Source: Nocardia gamkensis NBRC 108242 (GTDB taxonomy: Bacteria > Actinomycetota > Actinomycetes > Mycobacteriales > Mycobacteriaceae). From it: a stretch of DNA of 64,000 nt. The notes under the pieces are model-generated. The model was not told where the DNA came from. It ran no database searches and worked only from the letters and a program-made list of their open reading frames with translations. This document shows, in pieces, positions 16,621 through 27,666 of this stretch. Where the stretch lies: NCBI RefSeq assembly GCF_001612985.1, contig NZ_BDBM01000002.1, positions 1 through 64,000 on the forward strand, in the 5' to 3' direction. A program made the translations under genes and the position numbers. Numbering within the stretch: position 1 is the first letter of the stretch; each line of letters opens with the position of its first letter.

Positions 16621-18501
16621 GTGAGCATCGAATCCGTGGCGTGGAGCCAGATGTACCGGCGGGCGAACGCGCCGCGGGAACAGCGGCCGTTCCGCTTCGC
16701 CACCGCCCGGCGCATCATCCGGTTCGCGGCGCCGCACCGCGCCAGGATCGGTGCGTTCTTGCTGTTCAGCGTGGTGTCCGCGGTTCTCGCCGTGGCGACG
16801 CCGGTGCTGGCGGGCCGGGTGGTCAACGACATCGTCGGCGGCGCGGCGCCGCGGGTGGTCGTCGTCCTCGCGCTGGTGATCGGCGTGCTCGCGGTGTTCG
16901 ACGCGGGGCTCGGGCTGGCGACCCGATGGATGTCGGCACGAATCGGCGAGGGGCTCATCCTCGATCTGCGCACCGCCGTGTTCGACCACGTGCAGAAGAT
17001 GCCCGTCGCCTTCTTCACCCGAACCAGGACCGGCGCACTGGTCAGCCGCTTGAACAATGACGTCATCGGCGCGCAGCGCGCGTTCAGCGACACACTGTCC
17101 GGCGTGGTGGCCAACCTCGTCACCCTCGCGCTGACGCTCGGGGTGATGCTGAGCATCTCGTGGCAGATCACGTTGCTCGCGCTGGTTCTGCTTCCGGTGT
17201 TCGTGTTTCCGGCGCGCCGGATGGGCAACCGCTTGGCGGACATGCAGCGCGAGGCGGCGCGGCTGAACGCGGCGATGAGCACCCAGATGACCGAGCGGTT
17301 CTCGGCGCCGGGCGCGACGCTGGTCAAGCTCTTCGGCCGTCCGGAGCAGGAGTCCGGCGAGTTCGCGCTGCGGGCCCGCCGGGTGCGCGATATCGGCGTG
17401 CGCACCGCGATGCTGCAAACCGTTTTCGTCACCTCGCTCACGCTGGTGTCGGCGCTGGCGATCGCCCTGGTGTACGGGCTCGGCGGCTGGTACGCGCTGC
17501 GCGGGCAGTTGGACGCGGGCGCGGTTGTCTCGCTGTCGTTGCTGTTGACCAGGCTCTACACCCCGCTGACCGCGCTGGCCAGTGCGCGGATGGAAGTCAT
17601 GGCCGCGCTGGTGAGCTTCGAGCGCGTCTTCGAAGTGCTCGACCTGAAGCCGCTGATCGAGGACGCGCCCGGCGCGAAGCCCGTTCCGGCCGGTCCGGTG
17701 GCGGTGGAGCTGGACGCGGTGAGCTTCGGCTACCCGTCGGCCGACAAGGTGTCGCTGGCCTCGCTGGAGGACGTGGCGAATCTGGACACTCGCGGCGGGG
17801 TGGAGGTGCTGCACGAGGTGTCGCTGCGCGCCGAGCCCGGTCAGCTGATCGCGCTGGTCGGCTCGTCCGGTGCGGGCAAGTCGACCATCGCACAGCTGGT
17901 CTCCCGGCTCTACGACGTCGACGGCGGCGCGGTGCGGTTGAACGGCGCGGACGTGCGCGAGCTGACCACCCGATCGATCCGCGAGACGGTCGGCCTGGTC
18001 ACCCAGGACGGGCACCTGTTCCACGAGACCATCCGGGCCAATCTGCTGCTCGCGCGCCCGGAGGCCACGGAGGACGAGCTGTGGGACGCGTTGGAACGCG
18101 CCCGGCTGCGCGACCTGGTCGCTTCGTTGCCGGACGGGTTGGAGACGGTGGTCGGCGAGCGCGGCTACCGGCTCTCCGGCGGTGAACGGCAGCGGCTGAC
18201 CATCGCGCGCCTGCTGCTCAAGCAACCGCGCGTGGTGATCCTGGACGAGGCGACGGCGTCACTGGACTCGACCTCCGAAGCCGCCGTGCAGGAGGCGCTG
18301 AGCGAAGCGCTGGAGGGCAGGACCGCGCTGGTGATCGCACACCGGCTGTCCACGATCCGCGCTGCCGACCAGATCCTGGTGCTGGAGGAGGGCCGGATCA
18401 TCGAGCGCGGCACGCATACCCAACTGCTGGCCGCCGATGGCCGCTACGCGGAGCTGTACCGCACCCAGTTCGCCGAGGAGCCCGTCACGGCGGCGGCCTG
18501 A
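16621..18501 (+). CDS. ABC exporter, fused permease and ATPase (MsbA/LmrA-like half-transporter)
   Basis: 626 residues. The N-terminal transmembrane domain (about 35-340) has six helices. The nucleotide-binding domain has Walker A GSSGAGKST, Q-loop VTQDGH, signature LSGGERQR, Walker B VVILDEATASLD and the H-loop His in IAHRLST. Probably works as a dimer exporting lipids or hydrophobic drugs. GTG 16621 has GGGAGAG upstream. About 20 extra residues lie between the first strand and Walker A (around DKVSLASLEDVANLDTRGG). It is a single gene behind a MerR-type promoter, which suggests induction by a toxic or redox-active compound. Confidence 0.9.
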   Translation: MSIESVAWSQMYRRANAPREQRPFRFATARRIIRFAAPHRARIGAFLLFSVVSAVLAVATPVLAGRVVNDIVGGAAPRVVVVLALVIGVLAVFDAGLGLATRWMSARIGEGLILDLRTAVFDHVQKMPVAFFTRTRTGALVSRLNNDVIGAQRAFSDTLSGVVANLVTLALTLGVMLSISWQITLLALVLLPVFVFPARRMGNRLADMQREAARLNAAMSTQMTERFSAPGATLVKLFGRPEQESGEFALRARRVRDIGVRTAMLQTVFVTSLTLVSALAIALVYGLGGWYALRGQLDAGAVVSLSLLLTRLYTPLTALASARMEVMAALVSFERVFEVLDLKPLIEDAPGAKPVPAGPVAVELDAVSFGYPSADKVSLASLEDVANLDTRGGVEVLHEVSLRAEPGQLIALVGSSGAGKSTIAQLVSRLYDVDGGAVRLNGADVRELTTRSIRETVGLVTQDGHLFHETIRANLLLARPEATEDELWDALERARLRDLVASLPDGLETVVGERGYRLSGGERQRLTIARLLLKQPRVVILDEATASLDSTSEAAVQEALSEALEGRTALVIAHRLSTIRAADQILVLEEGRIIERGTHTQLLAADGRYAELYRTQFAEEPVTAAA

Positions 18502-18510
18502 CCCGCCGGC

Positions 18511-20061
18511 CTAGCTCGCGGTCCGGTCCGCGGTACAGGTGGTGTCGGTGTCCGGCAGGGTTCCCGCGCCGAAGTAGGCGTTGATCGCGTGGTTCACACA
18601 GCTGCTCAACTCGGGCCGGAAGGTCATGTGGATGCGGACGGCTTCCAGGGTGACCATCCGCGACGCCGACAGATACTCGTGCAGCCGGACGGCGTGGGTG
18701 TAGGGAGTGCGCGGATCTCCCGTCGCCTGCACGATGAGCACGGGCACCGCGTTCCGGACCACCGTCGGCGGTTCGACCGGCCGAGGCCAGAAGGCGCACG
18801 GCTGGATGTTGCCCGCCAGCGCGCCGAACACCGGTTGCGTGGCCCGGCTCTCCTCGATGTTGCGCCAGTACCACGTGGGATCGATGGGTGCGCCGACATC
18901 GCCGCAGGCGATCTGCGCCAGCACGGAGTTCTCGTTGTCCCGCAGCGCCGCCACGATGGCGCGCAGCCGTGGCGTACGCGAGGCGGTGGGCGGGCCGCCG
19001 GCGTCGTCGGCGAGCTCGCGCACCGTCTCGGCCAACGGTTCGTTCAGCCGGAAGTTCCACAGCAAGGAGTGCAGGATGAACGGCAACCAGTGGTCGTCGA
19101 TCGCGAAGTCATCGATGACGATCGGCCTGCGGTTGACGACGCGGACCAGCTCCTCGACCTTCGCGCGCACCTGCTGCGGCGTCGCACCGAGCCGGAACTC
19201 TTCGTCCCGGGCTGCGGCCCACACCGCCCAATCGTCCAGCGCGATCTCGTCCGAGGGACCCCAGTCCTGGACCAAGCCCTCCCAGTACCGGTCCGGGTCG
19301 ATAGCGCTGTCGAGCACGATTCGATCACTGCGATCGGGGAACATCTGGGTGAACACCGCCCCGAGATACGTGCCGTAGGACAAGCCGTAGAAGTTGACCT
19401 TCTGCTCGCCCAAGGCGGCTCGGACCACGTCCATGTCCCGCGCCGTGTTGCGAGTGGTGAACTGCCGCACCAGCTCTGGATCGCGAACCACGCACGTGGC
19501 GGCCATGCCGGCGGATTGGACGGTGTCGTGCACGAAGCCGAGCGGGTCGAGGCCCGCCGACCGGATCATCTCGCCGACCGGCCACCCACACCGCGGACTC
19601 CGGCTGGACTCGCCGACCCCGCGCGGGTCCATCCCGATCAGGTCGTAGCTCGCCAGCACGTCCGGCGACAGCACATCACCGAGCAGATCCACACTGTCCA
19701 GTCCCGGGCCGCCCGGACCGCCGGGATTGGACAGCAGGATTCCCCGCCGCCGCGCTGGATCGCTCGCCTTCACCCGGGAGATCGCCAGGTTGATCGTGCG
19801 ATCGCCGGGCCGCGCGTAGTCGAGCGGCACCTGGACGTTCGCGCACTCGCCCCCGGCCTTGTCCAGGTTCTCGACGCCGCACGGTTTCCATTCGAGCGTC
19901 TGGTGATAGAACCGGTCCGTGCTGTTCGGCTGCGGGTCGGCCACCGGATCGGCCCAGCTGTACGTGGGCGCGGCGAGCAGCGCGGAAACCGCCACTATCG
20001 ACATCGAACGCCAGAACAGATTCGCGGACAACGAAGTTCGCCTCTCGGCCGGTGCGATCAC
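18511..20061 (-). CDS. Secreted alpha/beta hydrolase with TAP-like C-terminal domain
   Basis: 516 residues. A signal peptide (SIVAVSALLAAPTYSWA) precedes the mature domain. The catalytic core has SNPGGPGGPG (oxyanion), MDPRGVGES and nucleophile elbow GLSYGTYLG; the C-terminal TAP-like domain supplies the acid and a His near VRIHMTF. Similar to actinomycete tripeptidyl aminopeptidases/SlpD-E and mycobacterial CaeA-type esterases, so peptidase or esterase activity outside the membrane is likely. A TTG at 20031 has a better ribosome-binding site (GAGAGG) and gives a tidier signal peptide than GTG 20061. Convergent with the ABC exporter, 9 nt apart. Confidence 0.88.
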   Translation of the reverse strand: MIAPAERRTSLSANLFWRSMSIVAVSALLAAPTYSWADPVADPQPNSTDRFYHQTLEWKPCGVENLDKAGGECANVQVPLDYARPGDRTINLAISRVKASDPARRRGILLSNPGGPGGPGLDSVDLLGDVLSPDVLASYDLIGMDPRGVGESSRSPRCGWPVGEMIRSAGLDPLGFVHDTVQSAGMAATCVVRDPELVRQFTTRNTARDMDVVRAALGEQKVNFYGLSYGTYLGAVFTQMFPDRSDRIVLDSAIDPDRYWEGLVQDWGPSDEIALDDWAVWAAARDEEFRLGATPQQVRAKVEELVRVVNRRPIVIDDFAIDDHWLPFILHSLLWNFRLNEPLAETVRELADDAGGPPTASRTPRLRAIVAALRDNENSVLAQIACGDVGAPIDPTWYWRNIEESRATQPVFGALAGNIQPCAFWPRPVEPPTVVRNAVPVLIVQATGDPRTPYTHAVRLHEYLSASRMVTLEAVRIHMTFRPELSSCVNHAINAYFGAGTLPDTDTTCTADRTAS

Positions 20062-20197
20062 ATGCTTGCCGAAGAACCGTATCGGATCGGGGCCCGCGAC
20101 GGTGGCAGCGTCTTCCCCCGCGCGGCGTGTTCGGCTCGCGGGCCGTCCACGGTGCGAAGATCACCGCGCGTAGTCCTTCGCAGCGGGAGCCCGATCA

Positions 20198-20234
20198 GCG
20201 AAGCCCGGCTCGATTCGTTCGAGCCGGGCTTCGC
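20198..20234 (-). terminator. Strong terminator after acuI
   Basis: A perfect 16-bp stem, GCGAAGCCCGGCTCGA / TCGAGCCGGGCTTCGC, with a 5-nt loop, between the reductase stop codon and the start of the secreted hydrolase gene on the same strand. It separates their transcripts. Confidence 0.85.
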
Positions 20235-20309
20235 CGGTTCCTACGTCGCTGCGTCCGCCGGGGTGCGGATTCGTCCGAGCCGTACCGAAGTACGCCGAGA
20301 ACCGGCGGG

Positions 20310-21317
20310 TCAGAATTCGCCGAGGACGCCGATCACGGTGCGCCCGCGGTGGTTGCCGCTTTGGATGGAGCGCAACACCTTCTCGGCCTCGGTGATCGGA
20401 GCGTGGTTCACCAGGGACGAAAGGTGCTGCGGGCGAAGCTCTTTGCCGAGCCGGGACCATACCTCGCGGCGACGGTCGATCGGGAGGTTGACCGAGTCGA
20501 TGCCCTCGAGCGCGACGCCGCGCAGGATGAACGGCATCACCGTGGTGGACAGTTCAGCTCCGCCGGTGAGTCCGCTGGCCGCGACCACGCCGCCGTAGCC
20601 GATGGCGCTCAGCACATAGGCGAGCGAGGCGCCGCCGACGCTGTCCACGGCCGCGGCCCACCGCGCTTTGGTCAACGGCCGCGGCTTGGCGTTCGGGTCT
20701 TCGGGCAACCTGCCGATCACCTCGTTCGCGCCGATCTCGCTGAGCAGATCGTTCGCGTCGGTCTTGCCGGTGGAAGCGATCACTTCGAAGCCGAGGCCGG
20801 AGAGGATGTCGATGCTCACGCTGCCGACCCCGCCGGTCGCGCCGGTGACCAGCACCGGGCCCGCGTCGGGGGTGAGGCCGCGATCGAGCAGGGCCTGCAC
20901 GCTCAGGGCCGCGGTGAACCCCGCGGTGCCGAGCGCGGCCGCGTCACGGGGACTCAGATCCGCCAGCTCGACCACCCATTCGGCCGGCACCCTGGCGTAT
21001 TCGGCGAAGCCGCCGTGGTGCGAAACCCCGATGTCGTATCCGTGCGCGATCACCTGGTCGCCGGGGGCGAAATCGTCGTCGGCGGACTCGACCACTTCGC
21101 CCACGAGATCGATCCCGGGCACGATCGGGTAGTTGCGCACCACCCCGCCGCCCTTGGTGATCGCCAGGCCGTCCTTGTAGTTCGCGCTCGAGTAGTGCAC
21201 TTTGATCGTCACGTCGCCCGGCCCGAGAAAATCCTCGTTGACCTGCTGCCGGGTCAGGACGATCCCGCTGTCCGTCTCGTGTGCCACCATCGCCCAGAAC
21301 TCCATGCGCACGAGCAT
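20310..21317 (-). CDS. acuI: MDR-family NADPH oxidoreductase, YhdH/AcuI type (acrylyl-CoA reductase)
   Basis: 335 residues. It lines up well with E. coli YhdH: SSANYKDGLAITKGGGVVRNYP, IPGIDLVGEV-like VPGIDLVGEV, the nucleotide motif TGATGGVGS, VGGASLAYVLSAIGYGG and TTVMPFILRGVALEGIDSV. It lacks the zinc ligands of alcohol dehydrogenases. Expected reaction: NADPH-dependent reduction of acrylyl-CoA to propionyl-CoA, or detoxification of similar enoyl compounds. ATG 21317 is followed by another ATG at 21305; neither has a clear ribosome-binding site. It lies 25 nt after dinB on the same strand and may be co-transcribed. Confidence 0.88.
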   Translation of the reverse strand: MLVRMEFWAMVAHETDSGIVLTRQQVNEDFLGPGDVTIKVHYSSANYKDGLAITKGGGVVRNYPIVPGIDLVGEVVESADDDFAPGDQVIAHGYDIGVSHHGGFAEYARVPAEWVVELADLSPRDAAALGTAGFTAALSVQALLDRGLTPDAGPVLVTGATGGVGSVSIDILSGLGFEVIASTGKTDANDLLSEIGANEVIGRLPEDPNAKPRPLTKARWAAAVDSVGGASLAYVLSAIGYGGVVAASGLTGGAELSTTVMPFILRGVALEGIDSVNLPIDRRREVWSRLGKELRPQHLSSLVNHAPITEAEKVLRSIQSGNHRGRTVIGVLGEF

Positions 21318-21342
21318 ACGAGGGTCCGGACGGGTCCGGGAG

Positions 21343-22413
21343 CTACTGCGGCACGAGTTCGAGCCGGACGCCGAGCAGACGAACCGGGCGGTCGAGGTCG
21401 AACCGTTCGACGATGCGCAGCGCGGTCTCGGCGATCCGCGCGACGTCGATGGTCGGTTCGGGCAGTTTCTCCTGCTTGCTGCGGGTGTAGAAGGTGTTGG
21501 TGCGCACCGTCACGGAAACCCGGGTGCCGATCCGGCCCGCCGCGGCCATCTCCTCGGCGACCTCGGTGGCCAGCCGCGCCACTTGCGCGCGGATCTCGCC
21601 GGGATCGGTCAGGTCGTGCGGGAACGTCTCGGACTTGCTGCGGCCCACTGGTATTCGCGGTTCGGTGGTGACGTCCGTATCGCCTTTGCCGTGGCCGAGC
21701 ACCCAGAGATACGGCCCGGTGTTCGGCCCGAACTCCGCAGCGAGACGATGCCGGTCGGCGGCCATCAGGTCGCCGACGGTTCGGATGCCCAGCTCGGCCA
21801 GACGTGCGGCGATGCGCGTGCCGATACCCCACAGCGCGTCTGTCGGACGATGGGCCATCACTTCGGTCCAGTTCTCGGCGGTGAGCCGGAAGACGCCCGC
21901 CGCCGCGCCCGCACCGGCGTCGGGCTCGGCCGACGACTTGCCCGCCGACTTGGCGAACCCGGTCGCGAGCTTGGCGGTGAGTTTGTTGTCACCGATGCCG
22001 ATCGAGCAGGTCAGTTCGAGTCCGGCGATGGCGCCGCGCACCCGCTGGGCGAGGGCCTCCGGGTCGTCGGTGTCGGCGGCCAGGAACGCCTCGTCCCAGC
22101 CCCACACCTCGACCCGTCCCGGAAACGTCCGCAGCAGCGCCATGACCTCGTCCGAGGCGTCCTCGTAGGCGGTCATGTCCAGCGGAAGGAACACTCCCTC
22201 GGGGCACTTGCGCTGGGCGCTGCGCAGCGGCATCCCGGCACGCACGCCGAACGCGCGCGCCGGATAGGACGCGCAGGTCACCACCTTGCGCGGTTCGGTG
22301 GGATCGCCGTGGCCGCCGACGATGACCGGCAATCCCCGCAGTTCCGGATGGCGGCGGAACTCCACCGCCGCCTGGAACTGGTCGAGATCGACGTGCAACA
22401 GCCATCTGGCCAC
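21343..22413 (-). CDS. dinB: Y-family DNA polymerase, DinB2 type
   Basis: 356 residues, the length of mycobacterial DinB2. Catalytic carboxylates are Asp9 (HVDLDQF), Asp107 and Glu108 (WGWDEAF). KVVTCASYPARAFGVRAGMPL is the fingers signature, followed by thumb and little-finger domains. It ends at GVRLELVPQ without an obvious beta-clamp motif. The steric-gate position, aromatic in most Y-family enzymes and Leu in mycobacterial DinB2, is Gln14 here. Mycobacterial DinB2 is known to accept ribonucleotides; the effect of Gln is unknown. Start GTG 22413. Divergent from the TetR gene across 70 bp. Confidence 0.9.
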   Translation of the reverse strand: MARWLLHVDLDQFQAAVEFRRHPELRGLPVIVGGHGDPTEPRKVVTCASYPARAFGVRAGMPLRSAQRKCPEGVFLPLDMTAYEDASDEVMALLRTFPGRVEVWGWDEAFLAADTDDPEALAQRVRGAIAGLELTCSIGIGDNKLTAKLATGFAKSAGKSSAEPDAGAGAAAGVFRLTAENWTEVMAHRPTDALWGIGTRIAARLAELGIRTVGDLMAADRHRLAAEFGPNTGPYLWVLGHGKGDTDVTTEPRIPVGRSKSETFPHDLTDPGEIRAQVARLATEVAEEMAAAGRIGTRVSVTVRTNTFYTRSKQEKLPEPTIDVARIAETALRIVERFDLDRPVRLLGVRLELVPQ

Positions 22414-22465
22414 ACCCCGTTCTTACCCCAGTGCTGCGACATCGCGCATTGCACGGATCGCAGAA

Positions 22466-22480
22466 CAGAACTAAATTCTG
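22466..22480. promoter_or_regulatory. Candidate TetR auto-operator
   Basis: CAGAA (22466-22470) and TTCTG (22476-22480) form an inverted repeat with a 5-bp spacer, ending 3 nt before the TetR start codon. Suits autorepression, but the arms are short. Confidence 0.4.
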
Positions 22481-22483
22481 GTT

Positions 22484-23068
22484 ATGAAGATTCGAGATCG
22501 GTTGCTGTTGGCGGCCGAGCGCCAGTTCGCCGAGCACGGGGCGCTCGACGCGACGCTGACGCAGATCCGCGCCGCGGCGGGCGCCAGCGTCGGCGCGCTC
22601 TATCACCACTTCCCGGACAAGGCCGACCTGTACCGGCAGGTGTGGGCCAACGCGCTCGCGGACTACCAGGAGCATTTCTGGGCAGCGGTCGGCGAGAGCA
22701 CCGACGCGCGCGCGGGCGTCACCGAGGGCGTGCGCGAGCACCTGCGGTGGGTCGGCGAAAATCAACACCGCGCGACCGTGCTCACCTCCGCGCGTCCACC
22801 AGGGGTGCGTGAGAGCGAGAGCAATCGCCGCTTCCTTTCCGACGTGACGCGGTGGTGGCGCACGCACGCCGGATACGGGGCGGTGCGTGATCTTCCGATC
22901 GATCTGGTCTACGCGCTGTGGCTGGGCCCGGCGCAGGAATACACGCGACAGTGGCTGGGCGGCGAAATGCGCGTCGGCCCGGCCGAAGTCGCGGGCGAAC
23001 TCGCCGACGCCGCCTGGCTCGCCCTCGCCGCCGATCGCACCCGAGCCGCGGCGGAGGTCTCCCGATGA
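22484..23068 (+). CDS. TetR-family transcriptional regulator
   Basis: 194 residues. The helix-turn-helix domain is at about 5-50: LLLAAERQFAEHGALDATLTQIRAAAGASVGALYHHFPDKADLY, which fits the TetR_N pattern throughout. The C-terminal ligand domain is unremarkable. Its TGA overlaps the ATG of the thioesterase gene (ATGA at 23065-23068), so the two are co-translated and probably co-regulated. The effector is unknown; an acyl-CoA-like ligand would fit the partner enzyme, but this is inference. Confidence 0.9.
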   Translation: MKIRDRLLLAAERQFAEHGALDATLTQIRAAAGASVGALYHHFPDKADLYRQVWANALADYQEHFWAAVGESTDARAGVTEGVREHLRWVGENQHRATVLTSARPPGVRESESNRRFLSDVTRWWRTHAGYGAVRDLPIDLVYALWLGPAQEYTRQWLGGEMRVGPAEVAGELADAAWLALAADRTRAAAEVSR

Positions 23069-23511
23069 CGACAACGATGGCCCTCGACCTCGACAGCGCC
23101 GAGAAGATACTGGCCGCGCAGCCCTTCGCCACCCTGGTGGGCACCCGGATCACCGCGTTCGGCGACGGCGCGGCCACCCTGGTCATCCCCCTCCGCCACG
23201 AATTGACCCAGCAATTCGGTTACGTGCACGGCGGCGTGCTCGCCTACGCCGCCGACAACGCCCTCACCTTCGCCGCCGGTACGGTGCTCGGCGCGAATGT
23301 GCTCACCGGCGGTGTCACCATCACCTACCTCCGCCCCGCCGCGGGCGAGCGTTTGCGCGTCGAGGCAGCTGTCACCGGCGCGACGCGCCGCCAAGCGGTC
23401 GCCCACTGCGAGATCTACGCGGAAAGCTCGGGCCGCGAACCGGTTCTGTGTGCGGTGGCCCAGGGCACCACCCGGCTCGCGGAAGCCGATCTCACCGGAA
23501 GCGGTACGTGA
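23065..23511 (+). CDS. Hotdog-fold thioesterase, PaaI-like
   Basis: 148 residues. It has the PaaI/4HBT pattern: GYVHGGVLAYAADNALTFAAG (catalytic loop; the Asp in AADNAL takes the usual acid position) and LTGGVTITYLRPAAGERL. It should hydrolyse an acyl- or aryl-CoA thioester, active as a dimer or tetramer in the cytoplasm. It starts inside the stop codon of the TetR gene. A 16-bp terminator follows about 60 nt after its stop. Confidence 0.88.
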   Translation: MTTTMALDLDSAEKILAAQPFATLVGTRITAFGDGAATLVIPLRHELTQQFGYVHGGVLAYAADNALTFAAGTVLGANVLTGGVTITYLRPAAGERLRVEAAVTGATRRQAVAHCEIYAESSGREPVLCAVAQGTTRLAEADLTGSGT

Positions 23512-23571
23512 TCGCAACGGTCAGCTCGCTGCCCGCACAGCGCGCGTCCATCCGCCCGCTCGGCAGCATGC

Positions 23572-23607
23572 GAACGGCCGGGCACGGAGTTCCGTGCCCG
23601 GCCGTTC
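23572..23607. terminator. Bidirectional terminator between thioesterase and lon
   Basis: A perfect 16-bp stem, GAACGGCCGGGCACGG / CCGTGCCCGGCCGTTC, with an AGTT loop between convergent genes; it ends 9 nt from the lon stop codon. No T-tract. Confidence 0.85.
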
Positions 23608-23616
23608 CAGCCCAGG

Positions 23617-26004
<2,388 letters not shown>

Positions 26005-26023
26005 GTCTTCGACCCTTCCAAAA

Positions 26024-26044
26024 GTTGAGCGATGCCTACTCAAC
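26024..26044 (-). promoter_or_regulatory. HAIR element (HspR operator) upstream of lon
   Basis: GTTGAG (26024-26029) and CTCAAC (26039-26044) are inverted with 9 bp between them. This matches the HAIR consensus CTTGAGT-N7-ACTCAAG at TTGAG and CTCAA with the exact spacing. It lies 20 bp before the lon GTG. In Streptomyces, HspR represses lon through such a site. Confidence 0.75.
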
Positions 26045-26198
26045 CCCGGGGTGTTCGGGTTTGTTCCGCCCCGACCGGTCCGTTCGCTGACGGCGAAGTC
26101 CCGCTTCGCGTTGACACCTCGTCCAAGGCAATGAGAACGTGGGGGCCTTGGTATCTCATACCGGCGGTACCACCGGATCGGCTTAGGGAGTCCCATCG

Positions 26199-27554
26199 AT
26201 GTCGTCGCTCGCCGCTGGCGTGTTCATCGACTGGGAGAGCTTGACCGGGCAGCCGAAGTTCGTGGTCGACCTGATCACGTTTCCGATCTTCAGCGCGCTG
26301 GCGGGCTGGCTGACCAACTGGACCGGCGTGCTGATGCTCTTCTGGCCGATCCGGTTTCGCGGCGTTCGCATTCCCGGCCTGCACGTGCTCTACCCGTACT
26401 TCCCGCGCCGGGTCCAGGTGCTGCCGACCTTTTCCGGCGACGGCCGCCGCCTCGGCTTCCAGGGCTTCATCCCGGCACGCGCGGAGAAGATGGCCAGCAT
26501 CTGCGTGGACAAGGCGCTGATGCGGATCGGCAGTCCGAAGGACTTCATCCACGAACTCGATCTCGACGGTATCGCCGACTACATCGCGGTGCTGGCACGG
26601 GAGCAGGTACGGCCGCTGGTGGACGAGCTGATGTACCGGGACAACCCGGATCTGTGGCGCACCGTACCGCGCGCCGCCAAGCAGCTGATCTACCAGCGGG
26701 TGGATCGCGAACTGCCCGCCCTGTCGCGTCGCGCGTTCGCCTCGCTCGGCGACAACGTCGACCAGCTGATCGGCATCAAGGGCTTCGTGATCCGTTACCT
26801 GGAGGACAACCCGACCATCCTCAAGGACCTCACCACCACCATCGCGGCGCCCGAGCTGCGGTTCATGGTCCGTGTCGGTTTGCTCGGCGCGCCCTTCGGC
26901 GTGCTGCTGGCGCTGTACATGCATGTGCACCAGAACATTCCGGTGCTCGGCTGGGCGCCGGGCTGGGTGATCGTACTGCTCGCCTCGGCGGCGATCGGTG
27001 TGATCGTGAACGTCATCGCTGTGAAGATGGTGTTCGAGCCGGGCGACCCGCAACCGAGGTACAAGTACCTGTGGAAGCAAGCGCTGCTGGCGAAACGGCA
27101 GCCGCAGGCGGCCACCGATCTGGCGCACATCCTGGCCTACCAGGTGCTGACGCTGCCCAACTTGTCCAAGGAACTGCTGGAGGGCCCGAACGGGGACAAG
27201 ACCAGGCAGCTGCTGGAGCGCTTGATCGCCGACGAGATCAATCGTCAGCTCGGCCCGACCACCACACTGGTGCGCGCCGCCCTGGGACGCCGCCAGTTCG
27301 ACAATCTCACGGTGGGTGCGGCGGGCGCGGCGGTCGGCTTGGCCCCGACCCTGGTCGAGGACGAGGAGTTCAACCGGGAGCAGGCCAAGACCATCGATGA
27401 ATTCGCGGCGCGCAAGTTGCGGCGGCTCACGCCGGGGGAGTTCATGGAGATGTTCTACGCGTCCGTGGAACAGGACGCGTGGCTGTTGTATCTGCACGGT
27501 GCGGTCCTCGGGCTCGTGGTGGGAGCCGCCCACCTGCTGATTTTCGGCTGGTAG
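26199..27554 (+). CDS. DUF445 family membrane protein
   Basis: 451 residues. N-terminal hydrophobic helix near FVVDLITFPIFSALAGWLTNWTGVLMLFWPI, with the DUF445 signature LTNW-x-AxxMLFxPI in slightly changed form; a second pair of helices lies at about 225-275 (VGLLGAPFGVLLALYMHV, VIVLLASAAIGVIVNVIAVKM). A further hydrophobic stretch ends the protein (GAVLGLVVGAAHLLIFGW). The middle is helical and soluble. The family is widespread, with no settled function. ATG 26199 begins MSSLAAGVFIDW. Divergent from lon across about 195 bp. Confidence 0.85.
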   Translation: MSSLAAGVFIDWESLTGQPKFVVDLITFPIFSALAGWLTNWTGVLMLFWPIRFRGVRIPGLHVLYPYFPRRVQVLPTFSGDGRRLGFQGFIPARAEKMASICVDKALMRIGSPKDFIHELDLDGIADYIAVLAREQVRPLVDELMYRDNPDLWRTVPRAAKQLIYQRVDRELPALSRRAFASLGDNVDQLIGIKGFVIRYLEDNPTILKDLTTTIAAPELRFMVRVGLLGAPFGVLLALYMHVHQNIPVLGWAPGWVIVLLASAAIGVIVNVIAVKMVFEPGDPQPRYKYLWKQALLAKRQPQAATDLAHILAYQVLTLPNLSKELLEGPNGDKTRQLLERLIADEINRQLGPTTTLVRAALGRRQFDNLTVGAAGAAVGLAPTLVEDEEFNREQAKTIDEFAARKLRRLTPGEFMEMFYASVEQDAWLLYLHGAVLGLVVGAAHLLIFGW

Positions 27555-27572
27555 CGGGCCCGCGCCACCCAA

Positions 27573-27591
27573 TATAAAACAAGCATGCTTG
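27573..27591 (+). promoter_or_regulatory. -10 element with overlapping palindromic operator
   Basis: TATAAA (27573-27578) is an excellent -10. Immediately after it is the perfect 12-bp palindrome CAAGCATGCTTG (27580-27591), covering the expected start of transcription, then a T-rich run. CAAGCATGCTTG-type sites are typical of TetR/AcrR-family repressors. The T-run also allows a weak terminator for the DUF445 gene. Confidence 0.6.
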
Positions 27592-27666
27592 CCTTTTTTT
27601 GGTCTCGCTGCGATGCTGGACCCGGTGGCGCACGAGGCGGTGCGCCCGGTAGCGGCAGGGGAACTG

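Noticed and set aside
26005-26196. N-terminal extension of Lon
   Set aside because: It would translate through the HAIR operator and has no homology-like content; GTG 26004 has a good site and starts the conserved domain.
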